A stretch of 53,537 nt of DNA from an uncultured Bacteroidota bacterium (GTDB taxonomy: Bacteria > Bacteroidota > Bacteroidia > Flavobacteriales > Flavobacteriaceae): NCBI GenBank assembly GCA_902514625.1, contig CABXRK010000006.1, positions 1 through 53,537 on the forward strand, given 5' to 3'. Below the pieces are notes generated by a model. That model worked only from the letters and a program-made list of their open reading frames with translations. It made no database searches and had not been told where the DNA came from. Positions 29,715 through 38,947 of the stretch are shown here, piece after piece. Position 1 is the stretch's first letter. Each line of letters begins with the position of its first letter. The position numbers were made by a program, and so were the translations under genes.

Positions 29715-30475
29715 TTTTGAAAATCTCCTAACAATCCAACATATTTATTTCCGATTTTGAAAATTTTTGAATTTAAATTAGATTTTGAAACTAATTCATA
29801 AAAAAAAATATCATCCTGTATATCATCAAAAATTAGTGTAGAATTAATACTTAGTCTATTTTTTATTAGTTTTAAAATATTTTTTTTTCCTTGATATGTT
29901 TTGTCTGAATCATAATGAAATAAATCAATCTTATTGAATTCAGACTTAAATTTGGGGATATTTATAGCATCCCCTTCAATTTCTAGTCTCCAATTTAAAT
30001 ATTTTTCTTTATCTACTAATATTCCAATATATTTTTCAGGGTTCTTTATTCTAAAGTATGGAAAATCACTACTATAAAGTTTCCCTCTTTTATTTTTTTC
30101 TATTGCCTTTAAAATTGATAATGAAGAAAATCCTGCTGCTACACCTGTCTCTAAAATAATCTTTGGTTTTAAATATCTGACCAAAAAATAAATAAGCAAA
30201 TGACATCCACCTCCACCAAGCTTTACCTCTATACTTTTAAGTATTTTTTTGGAATGGTTTTTTATCTCATTATTAACCATAGTGGATTCAACCCATAAAT
30301 CATAATCTATGTTTTTTAAAAATCCTTCTAAGCTAATTTTATTTTCATCCATCCATAATTTCATTTTTGTTTTATTATAACTTTTCTTCTTAAATCTTCT
30401 TATAATTTTAGTCATTAAAACTATGCTTCGATTATTAATAAAAAATTGTTTAATTATATTTAATAAACTACCCAT
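29711..30475 (-). CDS. Class I SAM methyltransferase (Methyltransf_24 type)
   Basis: A 254-residue Rossmann-fold methyltransferase. Motif I is ILETGVAAGFSSLSIL, followed by an acidic ribose-binding SSDFPYF region, then LFHYDSDKTYQGK and STLIFDDIQDD, the order seen in Methyltransf_24 proteins. It probably methylates a sugar hydroxyl of the glycan made by this locus. It is coupled to the downstream GT4 by an ATGA overlap, which suggests it acts on that enzyme's product. Confidence 0.8.
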   Translation of the reverse strand: MGSLLNIIKQFFINNRSIVLMTKIIRRFKKKSYNKTKMKLWMDENKISLEGFLKNIDYDLWVESTMVNNEIKNHSKKILKSIEVKLGGGGCHLLIYFLVRYLKPKIILETGVAAGFSSLSILKAIEKNKRGKLYSSDFPYFRIKNPEKYIGILVDKEKYLNWRLEIEGDAINIPKFKSEFNKIDLFHYDSDKTYQGKKNILKLIKNRLSINSTLIFDDIQDDIFFYELVSKSNLNSKIFKIGNKYVGLLGDFQK

Positions 30476-30529
30476 AAAATATTTACAATATAAAAGTTAC
30501 TAAATGAAGATGATCTAAATAAAATTGAT

Positions 30530-31459
30530 TTATTTCTTTAAATTTTTTTTTAAAAAATTTTTAATATTTGTTAATTTAAGGTCAAGGTAAATAATTGTTT
30601 TTATAAAAGTATTAACCACCGTATATTTCTTTGTAATATCACTTGACGCTCTAAGGTGATAATCTTCATATAAGCCTCTAGTTCCTCCCCCAACTCCAAT
30701 TGCATCTAATTGCCTATCAGTTAAATTTTCCATATCACTAATTACTATTGGAATTCCAGTCCTTGACCGATTATTTGTATATTTTTTTAACTGGTAGCCA
30801 AAAAGAAGAACTTTTCTAGAAGTTTTTACTGGTTGTTCAGGGCCATGAAACCCTCTCTCATCAAAAATAACATAATCCCCTTTTTTACCAATAATTTTGT
30901 TCATTTTTTTTTCAATTTCTTTTCTATCTTGACGTTTTGATAAAAAATTATTTTTTCCCCTTTCTATTTTCAAATGATGACTCTTTAGTGCATAACAAAA
31001 TGCCCCTTCGTTAGTATCATGAAGATAAATTAATGCAGCACATCCAAAAGGTTTATTTACATCTCCTTCAACATCAGATCCAGTATGACTATGATATGGA
31101 AAATATTGAATGTTATATCCTAAATCATTTTTAAGAAAAATCTCATTTAAAATAACTTTGTCTTTTAAATATTTTTCAATTACATCTAAAGCATTCTCAT
31201 CTGAAACTGATTCAACAACTTCTTTTCCTAATAAAAAACCATCATAAGTTTTTTTATAAGAATCTTTCTGATAAAATCCTATTCTACCTAGGGCAGAAGG
31301 ATTAGATAAAACTTTATTTGCCTTATTATTTATTTGATCTATTACTAATTCACTAACTATTCCTCGAAGAATTACTACTCCGTTCTGTGATAAAGAATTT
31401 ATTGCTTTTGATTGCCAATCTTTTGACTTAACATCTATATATTCAGAATAACTATTCAT
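30530..31459 (-). CDS. Phytanoyl-CoA dioxygenase (PhyH)-like protein
   Basis: A 309-residue protein starting at the ATG at 31459. An in-frame TTG at 31480 would sit inside the -7 box and is rejected. The double-stranded beta-helix of Fe(II)/2-oxoglutarate oxygenases is suggested by NGVVILRGIVS, the His-rich segment PYHSHTGSD where the HxD metal motif is expected, FCYALKSHH where family members have PGSH, and DERGFHGPEQPVKTSRKVLLF with the distal His and the 2-oxoglutarate-binding Arg. The HxD motif is not clear-cut, so activity is uncertain. PhyH-like enzymes in glycan or natural-product loci hydroxylate or otherwise oxidise small substrates; the substrate here is unknown. Confidence 0.7.
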   Translation of the reverse strand: MNSYSEYIDVKSKDWQSKAINSLSQNGVVILRGIVSELVIDQINNKANKVLSNPSALGRIGFYQKDSYKKTYDGFLLGKEVVESVSDENALDVIEKYLKDKVILNEIFLKNDLGYNIQYFPYHSHTGSDVEGDVNKPFGCAALIYLHDTNEGAFCYALKSHHLKIERGKNNFLSKRQDRKEIEKKMNKIIGKKGDYVIFDERGFHGPEQPVKTSRKVLLFGYQLKKYTNNRSRTGIPIVISDMENLTDRQLDAIGVGGGTRGLYEDYHLRASSDITKKYTVVNTFIKTIIYLDLKLTNIKNFLKKNLKK

Positions 31460-31468
31460 TAAATATGT

Positions 31469-31476
31469 TATATTTG
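31469..31476 (+). promoter_or_regulatory. Putative -7 box for the FkbM methyltransferase
   Basis: TATATTTG fully matches TAnnTTTG, 49 bases upstream of the ATG at 31526. It abuts a -7 box on the other strand at 31478-31485. Confidence 0.45.
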
Positions 31477-31477
31477 A

Positions 31478-31485
31478 CAAAAGTA
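31478..31485 (-). promoter_or_regulatory. Putative -7 box for the PhyH-like gene
   Basis: The minus strand reads TACTTTTG, a full TAnnTTTG match, 18 bases before the ATG at 31459. It is one base from the -7 box of the divergent gene, so RNA polymerase could not occupy both at once. Confidence 0.45.
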
Positions 31486-31525
31486 CTACAAAAAAGAAAA
31501 AACAGCTTTAACTTTTATAAGTAAA

Positions 31526-32458
31526 ATGACTTTAGCCCATAAAATATCTACGTTAATCCCAAAAAAAATTGCTTCATATATTAGGCCCTATTATCATTTA
31601 TTTAAAATAAAAATAACTTTATTTAGAAGAGGAATTAATTATTATTTTGATAATAATTATGGTGGTTGGATTATTTTATTTCCTATAGTTAATAAAACTC
31701 CTTTAAAATTAATTTGTAGATCTAGCAAAGAATTAAAAAGAATTTCACGTTTTGGTTTAAATAAAAAAGATGTAGTATGGAAATGGTTGAATTGGTTAGA
31801 AGAAGAAAGTATTTTATTTGATGTAGGATCAGGTAGTGGATTTGAAGGTCTAACTGCCGGTCATTTACATAATTCTAAAGTAGTTTTTATTGAGCCCTAC
31901 ACCCCTTCTATTGAAACAATTTTAAAATCTATATACTTACAAAAAAAAAGAAATAATGCTAAATGGGAAGTTGTTCATGCTGGTTGTACTGATAAGGATT
32001 CATATACTCGCTTAGGTATGCATAATATTCCTAATCCAGGTGAAACATTAAACACTTTTGGTTCAGACTCTAATAACTATAATGATGGAGGTAAAACGAA
32101 TAGAACTAATATAGTTATACAGCAATGGGTTAAAGGAGTTTCACTTGATTCGCTTGTTTTTAAGCATAAATTGGCTTATCCTGATTTTGTTAAAATTGAT
32201 GTGGACGGTCATGAAACCTCCGTAATTAATGGCGCATCTGAACTTTTAAAATCTAATCATGTTAAATCATGGGTGATTGAAATAACATTGGAAAGTACAA
32301 TTAATAAGATAACCGAAATAATGAAAAAAAATGGATATACACCTGTTGAAGACACAAATCATTACCCAGGGTATAAAATAAAAACTATAGATAGAGTTTT
32401 TATAAGAAATGATTATTTATCCAAATGGGAGGTTTTTTCAAAAGAATGGGAAGGTTGA
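31526..32458 (+). CDS. FkbM-family methyltransferase
   Basis: A 310-residue protein with the FkbM fold: SAM motif I ILFDVGSGSGFEG (about 95-107), VVFIEPYTPS, and the late family block PDFVKIDVDGHETSVINGA. FkbM enzymes O-methylate sugars or polyketides; in a surface-glycan locus, sugar methylation is likely. It is a lone plus-strand gene between minus-strand blocks and converges with the next gene (27-bp gap). Confidence 0.86.
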   Translation: MTLAHKISTLIPKKIASYIRPYYHLFKIKITLFRRGINYYFDNNYGGWIILFPIVNKTPLKLICRSSKELKRISRFGLNKKDVVWKWLNWLEEESILFDVGSGSGFEGLTAGHLHNSKVVFIEPYTPSIETILKSIYLQKKRNNAKWEVVHAGCTDKDSYTRLGMHNIPNPGETLNTFGSDSNNYNDGGKTNRTNIVIQQWVKGVSLDSLVFKHKLAYPDFVKIDVDGHETSVINGASELLKSNHVKSWVIEITLESTINKITEIMKKNGYTPVEDTNHYPGYKIKTIDRVFIRNDYLSKWEVFSKEWEG

Positions 32459-32484
32459 AAATTAATAGTTCTATAAGGATCTTA

Positions 32485-33654
32485 TTATAGATTAATTAAT
32501 CTGATAATTTTTTTATAATATCTATCATCTATAATCTTTGATGATGATTTGTTTTGAACATTTTTTGAATTTTCTACCAAAATAGATTGATCTATTTTTA
32601 ATGCTTCAATAACCCCTCTCTCCCATTTTTTAGTATTTAAAGGAAGGGTAAACCCTCCTTTACCTTTTTCTATTATTTTATCTGTGACATCTTTAATATG
32701 ATTACTTACTACAGGAACCCCACAAGCCTGAGATTCAAGTATTGGAGTACACATTCCTTCAGATATAGAGGGGACCAAAAAAACATCACTTAATTTAATA
32801 TATTCATCAAAATTACTTACAAAGCCAGATTTTAAATCTATTTTATTTTGCAATCTTAATTTCTTTATTTTTATTTTAATTAAATTATAATAACCTTTAT
32901 TTTCGAATTTCAATGGTCCATTAAGTACCATCCTATAATTATCTGGGAGCTTTTTTAACAAATCAATTAAAAATATTTGATTTTTATTTTCAGTGAAATT
33001 AGCAATGCATGAAATCACAACATGCGATTCATTAAATTTAGTATACTTTTTTCTGAGAAAATATTTAGAAGCATAATCTATTTTAAATTTGTCTTCTCTG
33101 ATTGGATTTGGTCTCAACCATATATTTTTTATTCCATATGAACTAGTAATTATTTCTAATTTTTTTGAAATAGCTATAATTAATGTGTTTGGTTTAAGAA
33201 AAATTTTTTTAAAGGTATTTTGAAATTGAATCGGATACAAGGGATTGATCATTTCATTACATAGCTCTCTAATTATAGGCTTATTTTTTTTTGAAAAATA
33301 CCATGATATAAATCCAATTGTAAATGTATTCCCAAACGTATGAACCAAATCATATTTATAATGATTTTTTTTTATAAAATTCCATGAAAAATATACCTGC
33401 CAAATAAAATTGAATACTACCGAAAAATATCTTAAAATTATATTTTTATTAAAATTTTTAATAGGTGCAGAAATCCTATATATATTAACATTATTAAAAT
33501 AATATTTCTTGTTGCCAGTAAAAATTTTTGAATTTGTAATTACATCAAATTCAATTCCAAATTTTTCTTCAAAACGCTTATAAGTTTTATGGGCTCTAAA
33601 TCCTGATCCAGAATATTCTGGGTCATACTTGCTACTAACTACTAGTATTTTCAT
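32485..33654 (-). CDS. GT4 glycosyltransferase
   Basis: A 389-residue GT-B enzyme: N-terminal MKILVVSSKYDPEYSGSG with the glycine-rich loop, donor domain CIANFTENKNQIFL and the EX7E-like VPSISEGMCTPILESQACGVPVVSN. It is the last gene of the long operon and its ATG overlaps the AsnB-like stop as ATGA. Donor and acceptor are unknown. Confidence 0.86.
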   Translation of the reverse strand: MKILVVSSKYDPEYSGSGFRAHKTYKRFEEKFGIEFDVITNSKIFTGNKKYYFNNVNIYRISAPIKNFNKNIILRYFSVVFNFIWQVYFSWNFIKKNHYKYDLVHTFGNTFTIGFISWYFSKKNKPIIRELCNEMINPLYPIQFQNTFKKIFLKPNTLIIAISKKLEIITSSYGIKNIWLRPNPIREDKFKIDYASKYFLRKKYTKFNESHVVISCIANFTENKNQIFLIDLLKKLPDNYRMVLNGPLKFENKGYYNLIKIKIKKLRLQNKIDLKSGFVSNFDEYIKLSDVFLVPSISEGMCTPILESQACGVPVVSNHIKDVTDKIIEKGKGGFTLPLNTKKWERGVIEALKIDQSILVENSKNVQNKSSSKIIDDRYYKKIIRLINL

Positions 33655-35393
33655 TTTATATAAGAATTAAGTAACTTCTCTCTTAAAAGAATTTTAGCTT
33701 GATTAGAATTAATAAAATCATCTCCTACAAGATTCTTTATTGGGAAAATAAAACCCCTTTTAGGTTGATCTATAAACTTGCTTGCTAGATATTCCTTAAG
33801 AATTGTCTTTAAAATGAATTTAGCTCCAAAATGCATTAAACTTCTTTGATCTATATTTTCAACAACATATTTATACAATTTTTTATTTAAAAAAGGCGAT
33901 CTTATTTCAATACTAGCTTTCATACTCCCCAATTCCATTGCAGGAATATATGAATTCGGCATGGTATAATTTAAATCATATTTTGAAACTTCTTCTAGAA
34001 AATAATTTAAATCTCCAGAAAAAAAAGCATTTGAAATTTCATCAATTAATTCATAATTCATTCCTTGAAGTTGATTCAAATTTTTATAATTTACATAAAT
34101 AGACTCCTTTGATACTTTCAAAAGATTATTATAAAGTGAATTAATTTTCGAATATTTATTAAAAGTTAAATTGTTTAATATTTTAATTAGTCCTTTGAAT
34201 TTTCTTAAAATTTGAACCCATTTCATATACTTATAATAAAAATCATACCTATTGTATCCCAAAAAAATTTCATCTCCTCCTAATCCACTTAAAGCTACTT
34301 TAATTGATTTTTTTGCTAAAAGTGACATTTCATAAAAAGAAAAAATAGTTGGATTATCATTAACTTCATTTGAATATAGTTCTTTCATTTTAAAAATATT
34401 ATAATCTTGACTTTGAGAAGTTTCAAGAATCTCATGATCTATTCCAATTTCGGCAGCAATTTCTTTAGCTAGAAATGACTCATCATGAACAATTTTTTTA
34501 TCAAACTTTACTGTATAAGCATGAATATCTTTATTAAGTTCTTTTTTAATTAAACATCCCATTAATACAGAATCAATCCCAGATGACATGAATAAACCAA
34601 GAGGAACATCTGATAACATTCGATTGTTTAAAGATTCAATTAAAATTTCCTTAATAGATTTTATTTCATTTTTATTTATACGTCTAATATTTCCTTTTTT
34701 AAAAATTCTTTTTGGAGGATTCCAATATTTCTTTTTTGAAAGTTCAATTTTATTATTTTTTTTTGAGGCAATTAAAATTGATCCGGGTCCAAGTTTATAT
34801 AAATTTTCATAACCTGTCTTAGGATGATTTATATAACCAAAAATTTTAAATTCCATTTTTGATCTCAAATTATTTTCAAAATCAGGATTAAATAAATTAA
34901 TAATTGGGAGTGGTTCAGAAGAGAAATAAATCCCATCATTTACTTTAAAGTAATAGAGTGGTTTTTCACCAAAAAAATCAACTGCTAAAGAAAGTGTTTT
35001 TTTTTCATAAATAGCAAAAGCAAACATTCCATCAAGTTCATCAAAAGTTTTTATTTTTTTTAATTTCCAAAGTTTTAAGAGAACTTCCGTATCCCCAGTT
35101 GTTCTATATGAAGTGATTTCATGTCTAAATTTTCTTTTTATATCTAAAAAATTATAAATTTCTCCATTATATGATATAACTGTATCTCCATCTATCATTG
35201 GTTGACTATTTGTTTTTGAAATATCAATTATAGAAAGTCTATTATGTCCAATAAAAACTCCATTTTCCTTGTCAAACCAATATCCAGAATCATCTGGTCC
35301 TCTATGACTTAATTGTTTAAGTCCTTTAATTCCATTTTGAATATCAAAATCCTTTAACCTCCTAGATAAGTAAAATCCAAATATCCCACACAT
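33651..35393 (-). CDS. Glutamine-dependent asparagine-synthase homologue (uronamide-type candidate)
   Basis: A 580-residue AsnB-type protein with a complete glutaminase domain (nucleophile C2 in MCGIFGF, RGPDDSG at 31-37, SYNGEIYN at 74-81) and a synthetase domain with the ATP PP-loop SSGIDS (270-275) and LSGLGGDEIFLGY. It takes ammonia from glutamine and forms an amide from an ATP-activated carboxylate. In O-antigen loci such homologues (WbpS, WbtH) are tied to amidation of uronic acids, and this window has two nucleotide-sugar dehydrogenases that make uronic acids. Plain asparagine synthesis remains possible. It overlaps the next homologue by 1 nt (TAATG). Confidence 0.85.
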   Translation of the reverse strand: MCGIFGFYLSRRLKDFDIQNGIKGLKQLSHRGPDDSGYWFDKENGVFIGHNRLSIIDISKTNSQPMIDGDTVISYNGEIYNFLDIKRKFRHEITSYRTTGDTEVLLKLWKLKKIKTFDELDGMFAFAIYEKKTLSLAVDFFGEKPLYYFKVNDGIYFSSEPLPIINLFNPDFENNLRSKMEFKIFGYINHPKTGYENLYKLGPGSILIASKKNNKIELSKKKYWNPPKRIFKKGNIRRINKNEIKSIKEILIESLNNRMLSDVPLGLFMSSGIDSVLMGCLIKKELNKDIHAYTVKFDKKIVHDESFLAKEIAAEIGIDHEILETSQSQDYNIFKMKELYSNEVNDNPTIFSFYEMSLLAKKSIKVALSGLGGDEIFLGYNRYDFYYKYMKWVQILRKFKGLIKILNNLTFNKYSKINSLYNNLLKVSKESIYVNYKNLNQLQGMNYELIDEISNAFFSGDLNYFLEEVSKYDLNYTMPNSYIPAMELGSMKASIEIRSPFLNKKLYKYVVENIDQRSLMHFGAKFILKTILKEYLASKFIDQPKRGFIFPIKNLVGDDFINSNQAKILLREKLLNSYIK

Positions 35394-37150
35394 TATTTAT
35401 ATCCCTGTTTTAAAAATTCATTAATTGTAATTAATCTATAAATAAAATCAACTCCTGATTTGTCTCCAGAAAGCCAACCATCTATTTCATTATTTAATTT
35501 ATCAATATTAAAGTAAGGCATAGCTAATTTTATGAATTCAGAAGATTTTAAATCAAGTGCCTTTTCTACCATGAATTTATTATTTATTAAATATTGAAAA
35601 GGATCTGGCCAAGTTCTATCACTAGCAGTTGGATGCTTAAATTTTTTTGAATTAGAAAACTTACTGGCTAGTTTTTTGAAAATTGTACTCATTGTCATTT
35701 CTAACGGTGATGCTGTAATCTTCATGCCGTGATTTGCACTTATAATTTTAGCAAATTTATAATTAACGATTTTCAAAGTTTCCTTAGAAACAGCAGCTCC
35801 AAATCTATATTCAATTGGAATTTTTAAAAACAAATCAAAAATTTCATTCTCAAATGCTATAGTTCTAGGTTCACAAGAATCGTGCATGCTTAAATTATTT
35901 GAATAAGAAAAATGCCTTGAAATATTATCATTTAAAATAAAATCCCAAGAATCATAGAAATTGTTACATCCATTATTCATTCCATAATCATAAATTTTCT
36001 TTACTTCGTTCTTGATGAAAGAAGTTACTTCATCTTTTTTACTATTTGACTCAATAAAATCTAAAGGATTTATATTTTTATATTTAAAAGGTATGTTATT
36101 AAAATAATCATCTTGAAAATAACCCTCTTGCTTTCTAATTTTATTGAAATATGTCGGTTTATGAATTAACTTATAATTTGTTTTAGGAATATAATACCCC
36201 TGAAACCAATAATCAAGTGCTGTGCTATTTATAACGATTTTTACATGTTTGGATAATTGATCTTTTATGCCACTAAATAATCCGTGATCAAATCGATATA
36301 ATCCTGAACATAAATGAATTAATTTTTCAAAATTTTTAATAAAATGATTATTCTCTAATTTGATAAAATTATGCTTATTTAAATTTATTTTTGTAATTTT
36401 TTTCGAAACTCTGTATTCACCTTTCTCAGAAAAACCTAGTGTAAAAGCAATAGGTTTTTTATTCTCAAAACTTCCAATTACGGTTCTACTATCCATTCCT
36501 CCACTTAAAAACATTCCGAAATCTTCATTTAATTCTATATCAGAAGTTTTAATTCTAATCGATTTTTTTATTAATTGAGATAACTTTTCAGCATAATCTT
36601 TTAAAGTTATTGAATAATCTTTTTTATAATCTTGATGCCAATATTTAATTGATTTAAAATGATTTATATTATACTCTATTATTGAAGCTGAATTCATTGA
36701 TTTAATAGATTTTTCATAAGTGTCTTCACCATGAATTCTTTGAAAATATAAAAACTCCATAAATTTATTATGATTAAGATTTTTATTTTCTATTGTTTTA
36801 AAAAGAGTTAAAAAATTAATTGAAGCTCTAAATCTGTTTCTAGAAATAGAATAAAATAAAGGAATAGAAGAAAATCTATCGTTTATTATTTTAATTGATA
36901 AATTAGCATTTACTATAATAATTAAAAATTCTCCATTTATTTTTTTAATTGACGATTTATCTAATTCTTTAGAATTTATTTTTTTTAAAATAAATTCGAA
37001 ATCAATCTTATTATCAATTATAGGATCCCCAATAATAAAAATTGTTCCTTTGGAAGATTTAAAAATTCTACCTCTATTTATAAAATCGAAATAAAGTTCT
37101 ATTTTATTTTCAAAAATATATTTTTTATTAAAAATTATTTTCTCATTCAT
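35393..37150 (-). CDS. Asparagine-synthase-related protein with inactive glutaminase domain
   Basis: A 585-residue protein. The C-terminal synthetase domain keeps the PP-loop SGGMDS (216-221) in DFGMFLSGGMDSRT. The N-terminal part retains Ntn-like strands (FLIIIVNANLSIKIINDRF, 75-93) but begins MNEKIIF and lacks the catalytic Cys2, so it cannot release ammonia from glutamine itself. It may amidate or ligate a second carboxylate using free ammonia, ammonia from the adjacent full-length homologue, or an amine donor, as the lasso-peptide cyclases and beta-lactam synthetase of this fold do. It sits directly upstream of the complete homologue with a TAATG overlap. Confidence 0.8.
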   Translation of the reverse strand: MNEKIIFNKKYIFENKIELYFDFINRGRIFKSSKGTIFIIGDPIIDNKIDFEFILKKINSKELDKSSIKKINGEFLIIIVNANLSIKIINDRFSSIPLFYSISRNRFRASINFLTLFKTIENKNLNHNKFMEFLYFQRIHGEDTYEKSIKSMNSASIIEYNINHFKSIKYWHQDYKKDYSITLKDYAEKLSQLIKKSIRIKTSDIELNEDFGMFLSGGMDSRTVIGSFENKKPIAFTLGFSEKGEYRVSKKITKINLNKHNFIKLENNHFIKNFEKLIHLCSGLYRFDHGLFSGIKDQLSKHVKIVINSTALDYWFQGYYIPKTNYKLIHKPTYFNKIRKQEGYFQDDYFNNIPFKYKNINPLDFIESNSKKDEVTSFIKNEVKKIYDYGMNNGCNNFYDSWDFILNDNISRHFSYSNNLSMHDSCEPRTIAFENEIFDLFLKIPIEYRFGAAVSKETLKIVNYKFAKIISANHGMKITASPLEMTMSTIFKKLASKFSNSKKFKHPTASDRTWPDPFQYLINNKFMVEKALDLKSSEFIKLAMPYFNIDKLNNEIDGWLSGDKSGVDFIYRLITINEFLKQGYK

Positions 37151-37156
37151 AAATGA

Positions 37157-38947
37157 TTAAATTGATTTTAAAATGTAATTAGCACCAATTTTTCCAGCTT
37201 TTTTTCTTCTAGATAGAAAATGATATTCATCATATTTATTTCTGTACTTTGCCTTTTTTTTCCATAATTCTGATATAACAGAATACGGTAAATTAAGGAA
37301 TTTAATAAGATCTTTCTCCCATCCTAATTTATCATAATTAAAAACAAAAAAAGATTTTTTAAAAACCTTTTTTACTCTTTCGTTTTCTAATGGTTCATAC
37401 CTGTCTGAATCAAGAAAAACTAAAGGCACATCTAACCCTATACACCACTCAAGTGTACTTTCAGATGATTGAGTTATAATTATATCAGCAGCATCACGAA
37501 CATATCTAAAATCTTCCTCCCCTTTAAAAGAAATTATATTTTTATATTTCTTTAAATGATTTTGCAAATAACTAGATCTATCAAATAAAAACTGTTTAGT
37601 TGGATACGGTTTGTATATTACATTTTTATTAATACCTCCAAGTGTAGATAAAATAGCTAATTCATCATTAAAAATTTCGGAATTTGACTTAGTAAATGGA
37701 AAATATTTCTCAGTATTAAATTCTATATTATGAGAAATATAAAATACTGCGACTCCTCTTAATTTTAATCTTTTTTTAATTAAAAAACTCTTTAGTCGCT
37801 TATACCTTGAAAATTTTGGGAAACTTGGAGCCCCAGTTACCTCAATTTTTAAATTCGAATTTTTATTTTTCAGATGACTACTTTTAGAAGCATTTGAATA
37901 ACAAAATAAATAATTTGAAGTAAGTGACTCATTTGCATAAAAATATTGAATTGAATCTTTACTATTCCCAACTGTTAAGCCATGTTCAGCTGAAAAAACC
38001 CTTATACCGTTATAATGTAATGCATCATAAACAGATTTTCCAAAAACTCCAAAAAGACCATTAGAAAGGCAAATATTAAAATTTAATTCTTCTTTATACT
38101 CCTTTAATTTTGATCTCATAAATTCTTTCTTTGAGATTAAATTAATAGTATTGTAATTTATAATTTCAGCTAATAATTCAATGAAAGCATTAAGAATTTT
38201 ATTATTAAAAAAATACTTTTTACTCAATTTAGATGTTTCAGACAAGACAATTTTATAAACTAAATCATAAAAATCATATTTTTTGTGATCAATTCTTATG
38301 TCATTAAAAAAATCATTTAACTCCATTTTTTTATCTATTAGCCCAATTCCTGATTTATATAATTCAAATTCTATTTCTCTTGTTAGATAATTTTGACCTA
38401 TTTTTAAAATCTTTTTTTTGTTATTATCTCTGAAAAATCTTTTTCTCAATTCATAAATCAAAACTTTATAATTAAAATTCAATAAATTAAGTAACTTATT
38501 TTTTGTGCTAGGATCATTTTTATATTTTATTTTTGATTTACCTTTATAAATTATTTTAAAAGGAGATCCAATTTTTTTTGCAATTAAAGCATATTGATTT
38601 AAAAATCTATATGACCTTAATTCACCATGAAAAAACAAGTTTTTTTCCAATTCTTCATCAAAAACTTCTATTTCAATTATTTTGTTTTTTTCTATTATTT
38701 TTTGAAGAATTAAAGATTTAATAAATAGATTAAATGTTATTATATGTGGTTCAATAATAATGAATTTATTTGATGGATAGTGAAATTTATCCTTAAACAG
38801 AACTAAATCAATTTTGTTGTTAATCAAGTCTATAGCTTTCTTGAAATCTTTATATAAAGTTTCATATTCTCTACTTGAAATAAAATCATCTATGTAAAAC
38901 TTCTTTTTTTCAAATGGATTATAAGAAAATTCTTCAAATAAATTCAT
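37157..38947 (-). CDS. Putative GT-B-fold glycosyltransferase of surface-glycan synthesis
   Basis: A 596-residue soluble protein I cannot assign to a named family with certainty. The C-terminal half looks like the capsule-synthesis/TagF-like GT-B type: SAEHGLTVGNS (a His-Gly near a substrate loop), IEVTGAPSFPKF, then DAADIIITQSSESTLEWCIGLDVPLVFLDSD, a pattern of nucleotide-donor sites. The N-terminal half is Lys/Phe/Ile-rich and unlike known domains. Its start overlaps the PseI stop by 1 nt (TAATG), so I infer it handles the nonulosonic acid, most likely as the CMP-sugar transferase. Alternatives are a different transferase or a UDP-sugar hydrolase replacing PseG. Confidence 0.55.
   Translation of the reverse strand: MNLFEEFSYNPFEKKKFYIDDFISSREYETLYKDFKKAIDLINNKIDLVLFKDKFHYPSNKFIIIEPHIITFNLFIKSLILQKIIEKNKIIEIEVFDEELEKNLFFHGELRSYRFLNQYALIAKKIGSPFKIIYKGKSKIKYKNDPSTKNKLLNLLNFNYKVLIYELRKRFFRDNNKKKILKIGQNYLTREIEFELYKSGIGLIDKKMELNDFFNDIRIDHKKYDFYDLVYKIVLSETSKLSKKYFFNNKILNAFIELLAEIINYNTINLISKKEFMRSKLKEYKEELNFNICLSNGLFGVFGKSVYDALHYNGIRVFSAEHGLTVGNSKDSIQYFYANESLTSNYLFCYSNASKSSHLKNKNSNLKIEVTGAPSFPKFSRYKRLKSFLIKKRLKLRGVAVFYISHNIEFNTEKYFPFTKSNSEIFNDELAILSTLGGINKNVIYKPYPTKQFLFDRSSYLQNHLKKYKNIISFKGEEDFRYVRDAADIIITQSSESTLEWCIGLDVPLVFLDSDRYEPLENERVKKVFKKSFFVFNYDKLGWEKDLIKFLNLPYSVISELWKKKAKYRNKYDEYHFLSRRKKAGKIGANYILKSI

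Noticed and set aside
31460-31480. TTG start giving seven extra residues for the PhyH-like gene
   Set aside because: The TTG overlaps the -7 box at 31478-31485, and an ATG at 31459 gives an 18-base leader.
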